A stretch of DNA of 64,000 bases from Betaproteobacteria bacterium (GCA_903970165.1 CAJCHZ010000054.1:62001-126000), one strand, 5' to 3'; numbered from the stretch's first letter, positions 36,564 to 46,304 are shown. Made by a program: numbers and translations. The notes: a model not told the origin generated them from the letters alone.

Positions 36564-38149
36564 CCTGCTCCCTCCCCCACTGGGGCTTTCTCGCCGGGCT
36601 TGTTCTTGCTTAACAGGAAAGCGCAAAGGAACATCCCCGCGGCCATCCAGCTCAGCAGGCGATAGATATCCTGGTAGCCCATCGTCAAGGCCTGTCGATT
36701 AAGCTGATTGTAGATTTGTCCGTTCGCCATGGCCGCCGCTCCCTGACCGCCGTATACACCTGCGTAGGCGTGGGTTAGCGCGTCAAGTCGCTGCGCAAAC
36801 ACTGGATTTCCTGCCTGCATATGATCCGCCAGACGGTGTTGGTGAAACAGCGAGCGATTCGTAACGATCGCTCCCGTAATCGCAATAAACGCGCTTCCTC
36901 CCACATTCCGCACGAAGTTGATGATTCCAGAGACCTGATTACTAGCCTCTTTTGGCAAGCCCATGTAGGCGGCGTTGGTAATCGCGATAAAGCACAGCGG
37001 AATGGGCGCCACCTGCAGCAAGCGCATCCAGGAATTAAAGCCGAAACTCATGGACAAGTTGATATGGGTAGAGCTGTAGTAGAACGTTGCGGCAAAGCAG
37101 GCGAAACCTATGGCCACAAGAGTTCGCGCGGCCATCTTGTCGCTGAGCACTCCCGCCAGCGGGGCCAGGAGCAGGAGCGCTAGTCCACCTCCCGTTAGTG
37201 CCTTCCCCGCAACTGTTGCCGTATAACCCAGAAGTTCCTGAGAGAATTGCGGCTGTAGCACCGTGCTGGCGTTCAGAATTCCGCCCACCAACAGCATGAG
37301 CAGTGCGCAAACGGCGAAATTCTTGAACTTAAATAACTTGATATTCATGATTGGGTTCCTGGCCTTCCATTCCCGCCAGATAAGCCCGATCATCCCGGCC
37401 GCAAATAAAACCGCAAACACCCGAATGAAGTTGGACGCCAGCCAATCATTCTCTTCTCCCTTGTCGAGCATGATCTGCATGCCCCCCATGGCGATGGTCA
37501 GCAGGCCGAGACCCAGATAATCGAGCTTCTTGAAATTAGCGATGGTGGCTTTAATCCAAGGAGGGTCTTCGACAAAGCGCGTCACCAGAATCGCGGCAAC
37601 TATTCCCACCGGAATATTGATATAAAAAATCCATCTCCAGTTATAGTTGTCGGTAATCCAGCCTCCGATCGTGGGCCCGATGGATGGCGCCAGCACTGTC
37701 ACCAGCGCATACAGCGCGAAAGCCTGCCCGCGCTTCTTCTCGTCGAACGAATCCGCCATGATGGCCTGCGCCATCGGTTGCAGGCCACCACCACCGGCGC
37801 CTTGGAGGATGCGGCAGAGGAGCAGCATGGGGAGGGAAACGGATATCCCGCAAAGGAAGCTCGATACGGTGAAGATTCCGATGCACAGCAGAAAAAACCG
37901 CTTGCGCCCTATAACGCTCGAGGCCCAGGCTCCCAGAGGTAGAACGATGGCATTCGAAACGAGATAGCTGGTGAGCACCCAGGTTCCTTCGTCGGAACTG
38001 GCGCCCAAATTGCCCGAGATGTGCGGCAGCGCCACGTTCGCGATGGATGTATCCAGCACCTCCATGAAGGCCGCAATCGCCACCGTTGCCGCAATGATCC
38101 AGGGATTGAATTTTGGCTTCCATTGCTCTTCGGTCGGGGCCGTTGGCAT
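36560..38149 (-). CDS. MFS drug/H+ antiporter, DHA2 (EmrB/QacA) family
   Basis: 529 residues from ATG 38149 (GAGGAAG upstream). About 14 transmembrane helices are suggested by hydrophobic segments, as in DHA2 pumps. Family motifs include LDTSIANVALPHISGNLGAS (motif D1-type), SDEGTWVLTSYLVSNAIVLPLGAW, VIGRKRFFLLCIGIFTVSSFLCG, and the antiporter motif C region VTVLAPSIGPTIGGWI. It exports hydrophobic drugs or metabolites using the proton gradient, with the HlyD and TolC proteins encoded downstream. It is the first gene of the operon and overlaps tolC by 4 nt. No adjacent TetR/MarR regulator is seen. Confidence 0.95.
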   Translation of the reverse strand: MPTAPTEEQWKPKFNPWIIAATVAIAAFMEVLDTSIANVALPHISGNLGASSDEGTWVLTSYLVSNAIVLPLGAWASSVIGRKRFFLLCIGIFTVSSFLCGISVSLPMLLLCRILQGAGGGGLQPMAQAIMADSFDEKKRGQAFALYALVTVLAPSIGPTIGGWITDNYNWRWIFYINIPVGIVAAILVTRFVEDPPWIKATIANFKKLDYLGLGLLTIAMGGMQIMLDKGEENDWLASNFIRVFAVLFAAGMIGLIWREWKARNPIMNIKLFKFKNFAVCALLMLLVGGILNASTVLQPQFSQELLGYTATVAGKALTGGGLALLLLAPLAGVLSDKMAARTLVAIGFACFAATFYYSSTHINLSMSFGFNSWMRLLQVAPIPLCFIAITNAAYMGLPKEASNQVSGIINFVRNVGGSAFIAITGAIVTNRSLFHQHRLADHMQAGNPVFAQRLDALTHAYAGVYGGQGAAAMANGQIYNQLNRQALTMGYQDIYRLLSWMAAGMFLCAFLLSKNKPGEKAPVGEGAG

Positions 38150-38470
38150 ATCTTCCTCAGAATTCCGTAGTGGGACAGCTAAAACCTGTCCGTAGTTGAG
38201 GATCACAGTAGCGAGTCTTCATTTGGTTCTGCTGGAGCGTCTTACTCCTGACTCAGCGTTCTCCTATGAACCGCGCCTACACTGTGAGGAAGGCTCCAGT
38301 CGCCGCCACGGTTTGGCGGCAATTCACATCGGCTAAGATCTTCTGAGCATCCTGTGGATCTGAATCGCAGTCCCAGGGACACAGAAAATATCTCACTGCG
38401 CCACCTTCCATGCTGTTCCAAATAGCTCACAACTGTGTACCGCTGCGGGCGGGCGTGTTTTCGCTCGGCA
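38150..38470. other. Intergenic region upstream of the efflux operon
   Basis: About 320 bases containing the promoter side of the efflux operon and the downstream end of the broken DUF1772 gene. No gene or clear operator was recognised. Confidence 0.45.
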
Positions 38471-38855
38471 CTAGTCCGTGATCAGCAGGGTGCTGGCAAG
38501 CGCACAGCCAAATGCCAATACGCCGATCCAGGTTCTCACCTGTGAAGCCACCGGTCTCGGGTGCTTGTCCAGTCGGCAGGCGCATTTCCAGGAATCCATT
38601 TTACAATTTCATTGATGGGGACTTCCCACGCTGCGGTGACGATAATTACTGCGAGCGCCGCAAGGGTCGCAACGACCATGACCATCCTCGAACGACCATG
38701 CAGAAGAAAGGTCGATGCGATAAGAAGAAGGATCATGGCAAGGAAGGTAAAGGCATCACTTTCCGGAACAGAGCATCGTCATTCTGCTGTCGGAGAGTCC
38801 ATGCAGCTTCGGGTAGTTTCTGGGCGGTCTGTTGTTCCATGGCAACTCCCAACAT
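38471..38855 (-). pseudogene. DUF1772-like membrane protein gene broken by two frameshifts
   Basis: Three minus-strand frames join into one DUF1772-like protein. The first gives MEQQTAQKLPEAAWTLRQQN and FRKVMPLPSL up to about 38737; the second, from about 38736, gives MILLLIASTFLLHG and WEVPINEIVKWIPGNAPADW; the third gives VRTWIGVLAFGCALASTLLITD to a stop at 38471. The NEVPIN-type motif followed by a Trp-Pro-x-Asn segment and DRW is typical of DUF1772/anthrone-oxygenase-like small membrane proteins. Each junction needs a single-base indel. The N-terminal membrane helix may also be incomplete. Confidence 0.7.
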
Positions 38856-38886
38856 CACACCCACCGCTTGTCAGAAACGTTCGCTC

Positions 38887-39759
38887 TTACGCTGCCTTCG
38901 ACCGCTCTTGCCAATTCAAGGAGGTCTCTCGGGCGAAATCTTCATATCGGCGAGGAACATGCCCCAGCAAATTCGTCAATGTCGCAAGGTCTCCATCCTC
39001 CGCAATGAACCCACGTTCGAGATATCCCTGAAACATCATGCGAATATCGAAGGCTGACCAGGAAGGGGCTCTTTTGCGCATCTGCTCCTCAAATGCATCC
39101 ATGTCGTCACCCGCGTAACGAATCTCTTTGCCGAGCACTTTGCTCCAGATCGATGCCGCTTGAGGACCACTCACGACCTCTGGACCGTTGAGGTTGTAGG
39201 TTTTTCCGAGATGTCCGTCGGAGGTAAGCGCAATCGCGGCGGCCTCGGCGATATCCCGGATGTCGACTGCGGAGATGCCTACCGGCCCAAGAGGCATGGG
39301 GTAGATCCCAGTCTTCGTAAGCGCATCTTTCAACGTCGCGTCATTCTGAATGAAGTAGTTTGGGCGAATGACCGTGAACGGAACATCGAACTCCCGCAGA
39401 GCGCTTTCTATCGCCAGCTTAGCGGCGAAGTGGGGAACGTCTTTGAAGTGCTCCGCGCGGAAAATGGAGTGATACACGAGATGACTTAGCTTCAGTTTCT
39501 TTGCAAGACCATACGCAATGAGGCCTTGTGTCAGTTCATCGGGAAGGACTGCGTTCAGCAGGTAAAGCTTGTCCACTCCGTCCATAGCCTTCTCAACAGA
39601 CACCGGATCAAGGAGATCGCCGACGAATGCCTGAACGCCTACCGGAGTAGGAGCGCCGTTCTTTCGTACGAGAAGGCGAACGTCCGCTTTGCGCTTCTGC
39701 AGCTCCTTCACCACTTCCGAGCCAACGTGGCCGGTGGCGCCGGTAACTAGAATCTTCAT
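38887..39759 (-). CDS. NmrA-like NAD(P)-binding SDR (atypical)
   Basis: 290 residues from ATG 39759 with AGGAGG upstream. The N-terminal Rossmann motif GATGHVG, VRLLVRKNG, and DGVDKLYLLNAVLP match NmrA/azoreductase-type extended SDRs. VIRPNYFIQNDATLKDAL and GISAVDIRDIAEAAAIAL are further family marks. The catalytic Tyr-x3-Lys is not in the usual form, so it may be a redox sensor or quinone/NAD(P)H reductase rather than a dehydrogenase. It is a single gene on the minus strand, about 30 nt downstream of which lies the DUF1772 remnant. Confidence 0.88.
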   Translation of the reverse strand: MKILVTGATGHVGSEVVKELQKRKADVRLLVRKNGAPTPVGVQAFVGDLLDPVSVEKAMDGVDKLYLLNAVLPDELTQGLIAYGLAKKLKLSHLVYHSIFRAEHFKDVPHFAAKLAIESALREFDVPFTVIRPNYFIQNDATLKDALTKTGIYPMPLGPVGISAVDIRDIAEAAAIALTSDGHLGKTYNLNGPEVVSGPQAASIWSKVLGKEIRYAGDDMDAFEEQMRKRAPSWSAFDIRMMFQGYLERGFIAEDGDLATLTNLLGHVPRRYEDFARETSLNWQERSKAA

Positions 39760-40741
39760 TGTGGAGCCTCCTGGTTTCGCTTCATCGATCGACTCCCTCC
39801 TATTCCCTCCAAATCACTGCCGTTCTGCCTCCGCCGAGGGGAGTACTGAAATGTCGTCGGCTTTCCGGACGCACACTCGTCCTCGGGGAAGGCAAGTATG
39901 CGCGCCAGCCTGAGTGCAGGTCTGAGCTAAACAGAACACTCACCGATTCACTGGCGCAAACGTGATTTGCGTGTGCGCAAAGCAGGTCAGCGCACTGATC
40001 TCGATCGGCCTGCTGTAAATTTGGTTAGGCTTCAAATTGGGGCAGAGCGAAGAACCGCCCTTGAACAACAATCCATACATGCGAAGACTTGAGCGGCGGT
40101 CACTCCACGGCGAGCTTCCTCCAGCGAGGAGACGCTCGAAATGACTAGGCGAAGCCTTGCGGCGTTCGACAGACCCCTCGAGTTTCCTCTCGAAAGCTCG
40201 CGTAGGACGACGCATCGTCCAGTTTAAAACCAACTGGGAGCACGCCACCTTACACGCGGATTGAGAGTTCGCTAGAGGGACATACGAAGGTGACGCCTCC
40301 GGCTTCGGCGGCGGCCAAGGGGAAGAGAATCTATCAGCTGCGACAGTATGAGTCGCCGACCAATGCGGACCATGTGCGCAAAAGTGGAGATGTTTCACGA
40401 GGGCGAATTCGGGATCTTTGAGAAAGCGGGAGCTCAAAGGATGGCACGGAACAAAAGCCAAAAGCGGATCGGTACCAAACCCTTAGAAACAGGCAAGAAA
40501 AATCGTTACGAGTCATTTCTTTAGGAATTCTTTATCTGCAGCGGTTGGCCGCACCTTCTCTCGCTACTCTTTGTGTAATATTACAGAATTTTCTTTCATA
40601 TTTCAGATTCGATTCATGAGGCGTGAACAATCGCTGCCGATATTGTCTGAAGAGGGAACGCCCTGGCCTGTTTTTCCGCGAAAAGTTTTAACAACGAACG
40701 GATAGCAAACAGGTAGACACGCGCTACGAAAGGAGTATTGA
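39760..40741. other. Long intergenic region, no gene supported
   Basis: About 980 bases between divergently transcribed genes. The longest frame (39940-40461, minus, 173 codons) shows no motif and has an odd composition. The right half becomes AT-rich (about 40500-40620), consistent with a promoter for the FG-GAP gene, whose ribosome site AAAGGAG lies just before 40742. Confidence 0.5.
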
Positions 40742-43135
40742 ATGACGTGGATTAGTCCCCGAAGTACGGCTGTTGCATTGATTGCGGTAATTCTCTTGCT
40801 CCTACCAGGTTATGCCCAATCCGGAACAACACCGAACCCAGTCCCGGTCCTTTATCCGCTCAATCCAAGTTCCGCCCTGCCTGCTTCGCCTTCCTTTACT
40901 TTGACTGTCACCGGGGATGGTTTTGTCGCCGGATCGACGGTGTACTGGAACGGAACCAGTTTGTCTACCACCTTTGTGAGCAGTTCCAAGTTGACAGCCA
41001 CCGTGCCGGCAGCGAACATTGCCACACCGAGCACAGCCACAATCACGGTGATCAGCCCGGCTCCAGGCGGGGGAACTTCAAACTTTCAGTATTTCCTGGT
41101 TCAGGATCCTGTGGCGCAAAACTACTTTAGCTCGCGCAGTATCACTGGGCAGGTCCCCATTTTGAGCTCCAACGTAGCGGGGGGGGACTTCAACAACGAC
41201 GGAATACCGGACTTCGTCGTGACTGCAGGATCTACCGTATATGTCCTGGCCGGAAATGGCGACGGCACCTATCAGCCTGCATATGGCAGTGCAGGTCCTG
41301 CCAATTCCGTAATAAACCGAATCAACGTGGCGGATTTCAACAATGACGGAAATCTGGATCTCATCATTAACGGAAAGATCGGGACCACGGGGTTTGTCGC
41401 CACGATGCTGGGCAACGGGAACAAATCGTTCCAGGCACCGGTGGTGACCAATTACTCAGGACCCGCGTCAGCCTATACCGTTGTAGGAGACTTCAATCGC
41501 GATGGCGTTCTGGACGTGGCTCTAATCTGGGCTGGCGGCATAAAAACCATGCTCGGAAATAGCAATGGCACTTTCCAGTCTCCCATTAACAGCTATTTTT
41601 CAACCTATGTCGGTGAAAATGGAATAGCGATAGCAGATTTCAATGGAGACGGGATTCCGGACCTCGTTATTACCGCAAATGACCCCAGCTCCACGAATGG
41701 GTTTGCCTTTGTCGGCGTTTGCCTGGGCAATGGAGACGGCACATTCCAGGACATCGTACAGGTGGCGGGCTCCGGAGCAAATTACGTTGGTGCGATAACT
41801 GCGGCAATTGCAGACTTCAATGGCGATGGCAAGCTGGACATTGCCACAGCCATTCAAACAGCCGGTCCGGTGATTGAAGGCCTCATTAACATCTCACTTG
41901 GAAACGGCGACGGGACGTTCGATGCGGGCGTGAGCGTGCCAAATGTGCCGCTAGTGACTACACCTCTTTTGGTTGGCGATTTTAATGCGGATGGAAACCT
42001 GGACCTCGCAACCGGCGGATACTTCTATTATGGACAGGGAAATGGAACATTTCCCACTTCCAACGGTTCGGCCAATGCTCCAACCTTTGTGCTTGCAGAA
42101 GATGCGAACAACGACGGCCTTCTCGACGTGATCGATGAAAGTATTATCGTGAGCGCGTCGACAGCCGCTTTGGGAATCGAGCTGCAGGTGCCTCCACTGC
42201 CCGATTTTAAAGGCATGGTGGGGCCGCTGAACACAGTGCTTGTACCCGGCTCCAGTACCTCTTTCACTGTGACACTTGAGCCCCTCTATGGTTGGACTGG
42301 CGACGTGACGCTGGGAGCCTCGGATCTTCCCAACGGGATCACACCGAGCTACAACCCGGTGACAGTGAGGGGTGGAAATGGCACCTCGACCGTCACACTG
42401 ACGGCTGCGGCAGGCGTGCCGCTCGGGAACTACACATTCAATCTCAGTGGGAACTCGGGGTCACTGACGCACACAACCACGCTGCCGATCACGGTGAACA
42501 ATTCGATTGGAAACTTCTACGGCACCCTGCCTAGCGTTATTCAGAATATTACCCAGGCAGCCTCCGCTACATACTCAATTACCATCGTTCCGACGGGCGG
42601 GTTCACCGGCGGAGTGGTCCTAGGCGTGTCCGGCTTGCCGGCAGGGGCAACTGCCACCTTCAGCCAGAATCCAATCCTCGGCGGGTCTGGCTCCACAGTG
42701 CTGGAGATCAGCACCACCAACAGCACACCGAGCCCATCCGTGTCGGTCCTGACGCTAACAGCCGTAAGCGGAACGCTCGCGTATAGCCAGACCTTGTACT
42801 TGGGCGTCGCACCAAAGGCGGAGGCGATCAGCGGGACAATTACTCCCTCGGCTTCGGTTTCTTCCTCCGCGGGTGGTACCGCCAATTATTCACTCAACCT
42901 GTCGACCTCGAACAACGCTGCCAGCGCTGATATGGCCTTGGCGGTTAGCGGGGTGCCGGCGGGAGCGACCGCGGCGTTCGTACCAGCGACCATCAACACT
43001 GGCACTGGAACTTCCACCCTTCAAGTGACTGTTCCGCCGGGAGTTGTGCCGCAGGGTAGCTACAACCTACTTATCACGATGACCGAAGACGGATCAGTAG
43101 CGCAGAGCACGGTAGTTCTAACCGTGACACCCTAG
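40742..43135 (+). CDS. Large secreted protein with IPT/TIG, FG-GAP (VCBS) and Ig-like repeats
   Basis: 797 residues. The signal peptide (about 8-28) ends PGYAQS. An IPT/TIG domain follows (FTLTVTGDGFVAGSTVYWNG), then at least seven FG-GAP/VCBS repeats with the calcium-binding pattern DFNxDGxxD: GDFNNDGIPDF, ADFNNDGNLDL, GDFNRDGVLDV, ADFNGDGIPDL, ADFNGDGKLDI, GDFNADGNLDL, and a weaker EDANNDGLLDV. The C-terminal third consists of Ser/Thr/Gly-rich Ig-like repeats, each with a GLPAG/GVPAG turn. The layout suggests a calcium-dependent surface adhesin or propeller protein. Its gene stands alone and ends before a terminator-like hairpin. Confidence 0.9.
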   Translation: MTWISPRSTAVALIAVILLLLPGYAQSGTTPNPVPVLYPLNPSSALPASPSFTLTVTGDGFVAGSTVYWNGTSLSTTFVSSSKLTATVPAANIATPSTATITVISPAPGGGTSNFQYFLVQDPVAQNYFSSRSITGQVPILSSNVAGGDFNNDGIPDFVVTAGSTVYVLAGNGDGTYQPAYGSAGPANSVINRINVADFNNDGNLDLIINGKIGTTGFVATMLGNGNKSFQAPVVTNYSGPASAYTVVGDFNRDGVLDVALIWAGGIKTMLGNSNGTFQSPINSYFSTYVGENGIAIADFNGDGIPDLVITANDPSSTNGFAFVGVCLGNGDGTFQDIVQVAGSGANYVGAITAAIADFNGDGKLDIATAIQTAGPVIEGLINISLGNGDGTFDAGVSVPNVPLVTTPLLVGDFNADGNLDLATGGYFYYGQGNGTFPTSNGSANAPTFVLAEDANNDGLLDVIDESIIVSASTAALGIELQVPPLPDFKGMVGPLNTVLVPGSSTSFTVTLEPLYGWTGDVTLGASDLPNGITPSYNPVTVRGGNGTSTVTLTAAAGVPLGNYTFNLSGNSGSLTHTTTLPITVNNSIGNFYGTLPSVIQNITQAASATYSITIVPTGGFTGGVVLGVSGLPAGATATFSQNPILGGSGSTVLEISTTNSTPSPSVSVLTLTAVSGTLAYSQTLYLGVAPKAEAISGTITPSASVSSSAGGTANYSLNLSTSNNAASADMALAVSGVPAGATAAFVPATINTGTGTSTLQVTVPPGVVPQGSYNLLITMTEDGSVAQSTVVLTVTP

Positions 43136-43163
43136 AACAGGAGCAGGTAAACCAGAAGAAGTG

Positions 43164-43210
43164 ACCGATGGCTCGCATGGGGTAACCCAGAGGGCCGTCG
43201 GTTTCTTTTT
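43164..43210 (+). terminator. Rho-independent terminator after the FG-GAP gene
   Basis: Stem ACCGATGGCTC (43164-43174) pairs with GGGCCGTCGGT (43192-43202), allowing G-T pairs, and is followed by TTCTTTTT. It lies 28 nt after the stop at 43135. Confidence 0.7.
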
Positions 43211-43333
43211 GGATGGTCCCCTACTAAGTCACGCGTGCTGGTCTAAGGTTGAGAGTGAGAGCATTGGTTGATACTGCTGGTAATTTCACAAAATGGGGCT
43301 GAATTCGAACGATTTCCGTTGATGCCTTCCTAG

Positions 43334-43826
43334 AATGTCTTGTAGACGATCTCTGGCGCCGGCCGATTCGAGAGCATCACCACGCCAAGGGCAATCACCA
43401 ACAAACCCGTGGCCCATGCCGTGTGCCAATAACGGGAACGAAGAACAGTATTATCTCAATTTGGATGGAAAGCGCCGCGGTACGCAATGCTTCCCAAGCT
43501 GCAAGCCAAGCGTCGCTACGACCCAAACGATCAGCCATACACCGACTTGATTTATGGAAAATGGACAATGAGCCCCTCTTTCGGAAATAGTCAATAAGAA
43601 TGCGGGTCAGCAATTCGTGGAAGGATCCAGTAGGATGTCCATCGACGCGATAGTCCCCGGCATTCGGGGCACTTTTCAAAGCCGGAAGCAGATCAATGAA
43701 GGCCACTCCATGCATTCGAGAGATTGCCTCCATACGCTGCGGAAAGATGTATGGATCCATATGGGAGATCTGAGCGTTCGAGCCGATCATGGCAACTTCC
43801 ATCGGGTAGGTATCGCGATCATGTAG
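43334..43826 (-). pseudogene. Degenerate remnants of an SGNH-type hydrolase and a membrane acyltransferase-like protein
   Basis: On the minus strand, 43802 down to about 43600 reads MEVAMIGSNAQISHMDPYIF and GDYRVDGHPTGSFHELLTRIL, resembling the C-terminus of an SGNH-type hydrolase (conserved DGHP near the end). Below this, fragments in different frames read VGVWLIVWVVATLGLQLGKH and then HTAWATGLLVIALGVVMLSN and PAPEIVYKTF with a stop near 43334, like the last helices of an O-acyltransferase (MBOAT/AlgI-type proteins often end with Phe-Ile-Tyr-Phe-x-Phe). At least two frame changes are needed. It looks like an abandoned O-acetylation module. Assignment of the membrane part is weak. Confidence 0.45.
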
Positions 43827-43959
43827 CAGGGCACATGGGCATCACGAGCCCGGTCCGCCATCACGGCGGCTCACCCTTGGCTTGTCCGTCATGGGGAAGT
43901 GACACTTGGTTCAACTGTGGTTAAACTCCGGAAGCTAAACTTAAGGTTTTCTGAATCCA

Positions 43960-45018
43960 ATGGGTTCCCCCGTCAAGCTAAGAAACGTTCAAGCTCTGCG
44001 TGCTTACGGGGCGTTCGCCGTGGCGTATTATCACACAGGGTTTTCCTTAGGAATTGGCCTTGGTCTTCCCATAGGAAGCTTTGGAGTCGCCATATTCTTT
44101 GTGATCTCCGGCTTCATCATGGCGATGGTCTGTGACACCGATTCCCGACACTTCTTGGGCCGGCGAATTGCTCGAATCGTCCCCCTCTATTGGATATTAA
44201 CCTTAGCTGTCTATCTTATAGCCAGCATTGCACCGGGCCTCCTCGGGTCCACGAGCGTTGGGTGGAATTCCCTCGTGAGGAGTTTATTTTTTATCCCGTA
44301 CCAGAACCGGGGCACATACTTCCCAATTCTTTTTTTAGGCTGGAGCCTGAATTACGAGATGTATTTCTACGTTTTGATCGCGGCCGCCCTGTGGATTTCC
44401 AAGCGCCATGCGCCGCTGATCGCTTCGGGGGCAATGATTGCGATTTTGTTGACCCTACAGGTCTTGCAGCCGGGCGGGGCGATGATGTTCTACGGCCACC
44501 CGATCATTCTTCTGTTCGTCATCGGAATTCTGTTGTACTACGCATTCCAAGCAATTCCGAGCGAGCGAATTCTGGCGAACAAGTGGACCCTGATTATTAC
44601 GGGGATCGCGGCAGCGCTGGTAATGATTATCACCGCGATCAATCTGATTGAGTGGCGGAATGCGCTGATCGTCGGGTTCACATCATCCGTGCTAGTGTTT
44701 TGTGCTGTGCTTCTTGACAAAGCGAACGTTTCTTTTCGCTGGCCATTCCTCATGCTGCTGGGAGACGCCAGCTACGCGATGTACCTGGTACATCCTTACT
44801 GCGAAGAGGCCATCAACAAATTTGTGGCGAGGAGCATTCCCATCCTGAACAGCAAGACGCTGGTAGGAATGCCGATCTCGCTGGCGGTTACGATTTTAGC
44901 CTCTATCCTCGTATATCGCTGGCTGGACAATCCTTTGCATATTTACTTCAGAAATCTATTCGCCAGAAAGCCGAAGCTCCCGGCGGTCAGCCCAGTCGCC
45001 CATCCCCTGAGCGAATGA
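43960..45018 (+). CDS. Acyltransferase-3 family membrane protein (OafA/YrhL-type)
   Basis: 352 residues with about ten hydrophobic helices. The N-terminal family signature is VQALRAYGAFAVAYYHTGF, with the proposed catalytic His25, then GVAIFFVISGFIMAM and RRIARIVPLYWILTLAVY with the Arg pair. LGDASYAMYLVHPYCEEAI near the C-terminus is also typical. Such proteins transfer acetyl or succinyl groups to polysaccharides, lipids or peptidoglycan from the cytoplasm across the inner membrane. No SGNH domain is fused, unlike longer OafA forms. It lies next to hydrolase/acyltransferase remnants and upstream of a polysaccharide gene neighbourhood. Confidence 0.93.
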   Translation: MGSPVKLRNVQALRAYGAFAVAYYHTGFSLGIGLGLPIGSFGVAIFFVISGFIMAMVCDTDSRHFLGRRIARIVPLYWILTLAVYLIASIAPGLLGSTSVGWNSLVRSLFFIPYQNRGTYFPILFLGWSLNYEMYFYVLIAAALWISKRHAPLIASGAMIAILLTLQVLQPGGAMMFYGHPIILLFVIGILLYYAFQAIPSERILANKWTLIITGIAAALVMIITAINLIEWRNALIVGFTSSVLVFCAVLLDKANVSFRWPFLMLLGDASYAMYLVHPYCEEAINKFVARSIPILNSKTLVGMPISLAVTILASILVYRWLDNPLHIYFRNLFARKPKLPAVSPVAHPLSE

Positions 45019-45128
45019 GATGATGGACATCCTGGGGAGTTGGAACATGCCCTGCTGGAATCGCGACACCTATCCCCAATTCGTGGCGTGGCTTCACGCG
45101 AGCGGACGATGTCTTCCCGCACAGCTCA

Positions 45129-46304
45129 CTACTGCTTCTGCTTTTGTTGGTCCTGCTTCTTCAGCTCCGCCAGGGGAATGAGAGGCGGCAATGGATTGAC
45201 ACTCTCCGGTGGAAAATAGTGGATGCGTTCCGATTTGGCCAAGATGACCTTTGGTTTGGCGTTAGGCTGCAATTCGGTCCGGAGCCAACCAAAGAGCACG
45301 CCCACGGGAGCGTGAGCAGCCAAAGAGGCTTGGTCGCCATACTGAGTTATGACGGCCGTCCGAGGAGCAGCGGCCTCTAGTCGTACCTGCGAGGCATCGG
45401 GCATGCGACCAGACTTGCGCACGTCCTGGATCCTGAGACTCTTAGCCTTGACCCGAAGGAGCAGCGTTACAGGATCAAAGGGGGCGATTTGCGCCAGGAA
45501 TTCCGGCGATTGAAATTTAGCGCGTTTTTCGGCGCTAGGGTAGCTGCCCTGAGCGAAGAAGTTTTTCCAATCTCCCCAAGGAGTGAGAACGTCGAGGGCG
45601 CGGATGCGCTTATCAACGGAGGAAGCGAGAATGGCAATGGTCCCGCCGGAGCCCTGGCCATACATGCCCACACGATTCATATCGAGGTCGTCTCGTGTTG
45701 CAAGGTAGTCCAAAATCATCTGAATATCGTGCACGGTGGAGACCAGGGATTCCCGAAAGTCAGTGAAGAAGGTGGCGGAAGGCGAACGCATGTCGAGCCG
45801 GTCGCCCGTGTACGCCGAGAGGAAACCGACAGCCGCAAAGCCATCCGAAGTCATGGTCATGCACCAATCATCGGACTTGAAACGCTTCGTGTCGCTCGGG
45901 CTGGTGTAGAGATAAAGAATCACGGGGAGCTTGCCTGTGGTTTCCTTGGGCTTGCAGACGTAGAGGTCAATGGGATCGGCGGGGCGCCACATCATCTGCC
46001 AGCGTTCCCGGACAAATGGCATTTTAGGACTGTCATCCTTCTGGCCCATAACGGGAGGAAGAGGGTAGAACGCACTGCTTTTCAGGGAAAGGGAAGAAAA
46101 GTCTTCGCTATAATCCTTGTCGTTGGCAGTCGCGTAGACTGTTTGGGACAGTGGGTCCGGGAGCAAAGGGGGGGCAGGAGAGGCGGGGGCTTGCTGCGGA
46201 GCAGCTGCGGTGGTCTGCTGAGCCGAACCGGAAGGGAGCAGAGAAGCTAAGCCGCAAATGAAAATCAGAAATACCGACACTCTTTGTGAAAAGCGTTGAA
46301 ACAC
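45129..46304 (-). CDS. Exported alpha/beta-hydrolase (esterase-like)
   Basis: 391 residues from a GTG with GAGGAG upstream. A signal peptide (about 8-28, ending PSGSAQQ) is followed by a Pro/Ala/Gln-rich linker. The alpha/beta-hydrolase fold shows PVILYLYTSPSDTKRF, a region VHDIQMILDYLATRDDLDMNRVGMYGQGSGGTIAIL carrying the nucleophile Ser in GQGSG, and a His/Asp-containing C-terminal part. The family is like dienelactone-hydrolase/acetyl-xylan esterases. GQGSG in place of the usual GxSxG with a small first residue is consistent with the family. The C-terminus ends in repeated Lys-Gln pairs. Substrate unknown. Confidence 0.85.
   Translation of the reverse strand: MFQRFSQRVSVFLIFICGLASLLPSGSAQQTTAAAPQQAPASPAPPLLPDPLSQTVYATANDKDYSEDFSSLSLKSSAFYPLPPVMGQKDDSPKMPFVRERWQMMWRPADPIDLYVCKPKETTGKLPVILYLYTSPSDTKRFKSDDWCMTMTSDGFAAVGFLSAYTGDRLDMRSPSATFFTDFRESLVSTVHDIQMILDYLATRDDLDMNRVGMYGQGSGGTIAILASSVDKRIRALDVLTPWGDWKNFFAQGSYPSAEKRAKFQSPEFLAQIAPFDPVTLLLRVKAKSLRIQDVRKSGRMPDASQVRLEAAAPRTAVITQYGDQASLAAHAPVGVLFGWLRTELQPNAKPKVILAKSERIHYFPPESVNPLPPLIPLAELKKQDQQKQKQ

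Noticed and set aside
39940..40461. 173-codon minus-strand frame in the long gap
   Set aside because: No ribosome site, no recognised domain and atypical composition.
45489..46250. 253-codon plus-strand frame opposite the hydrolase gene
   Set aside because: Antisense; the minus strand carries a signal peptide and GQGSG motif.
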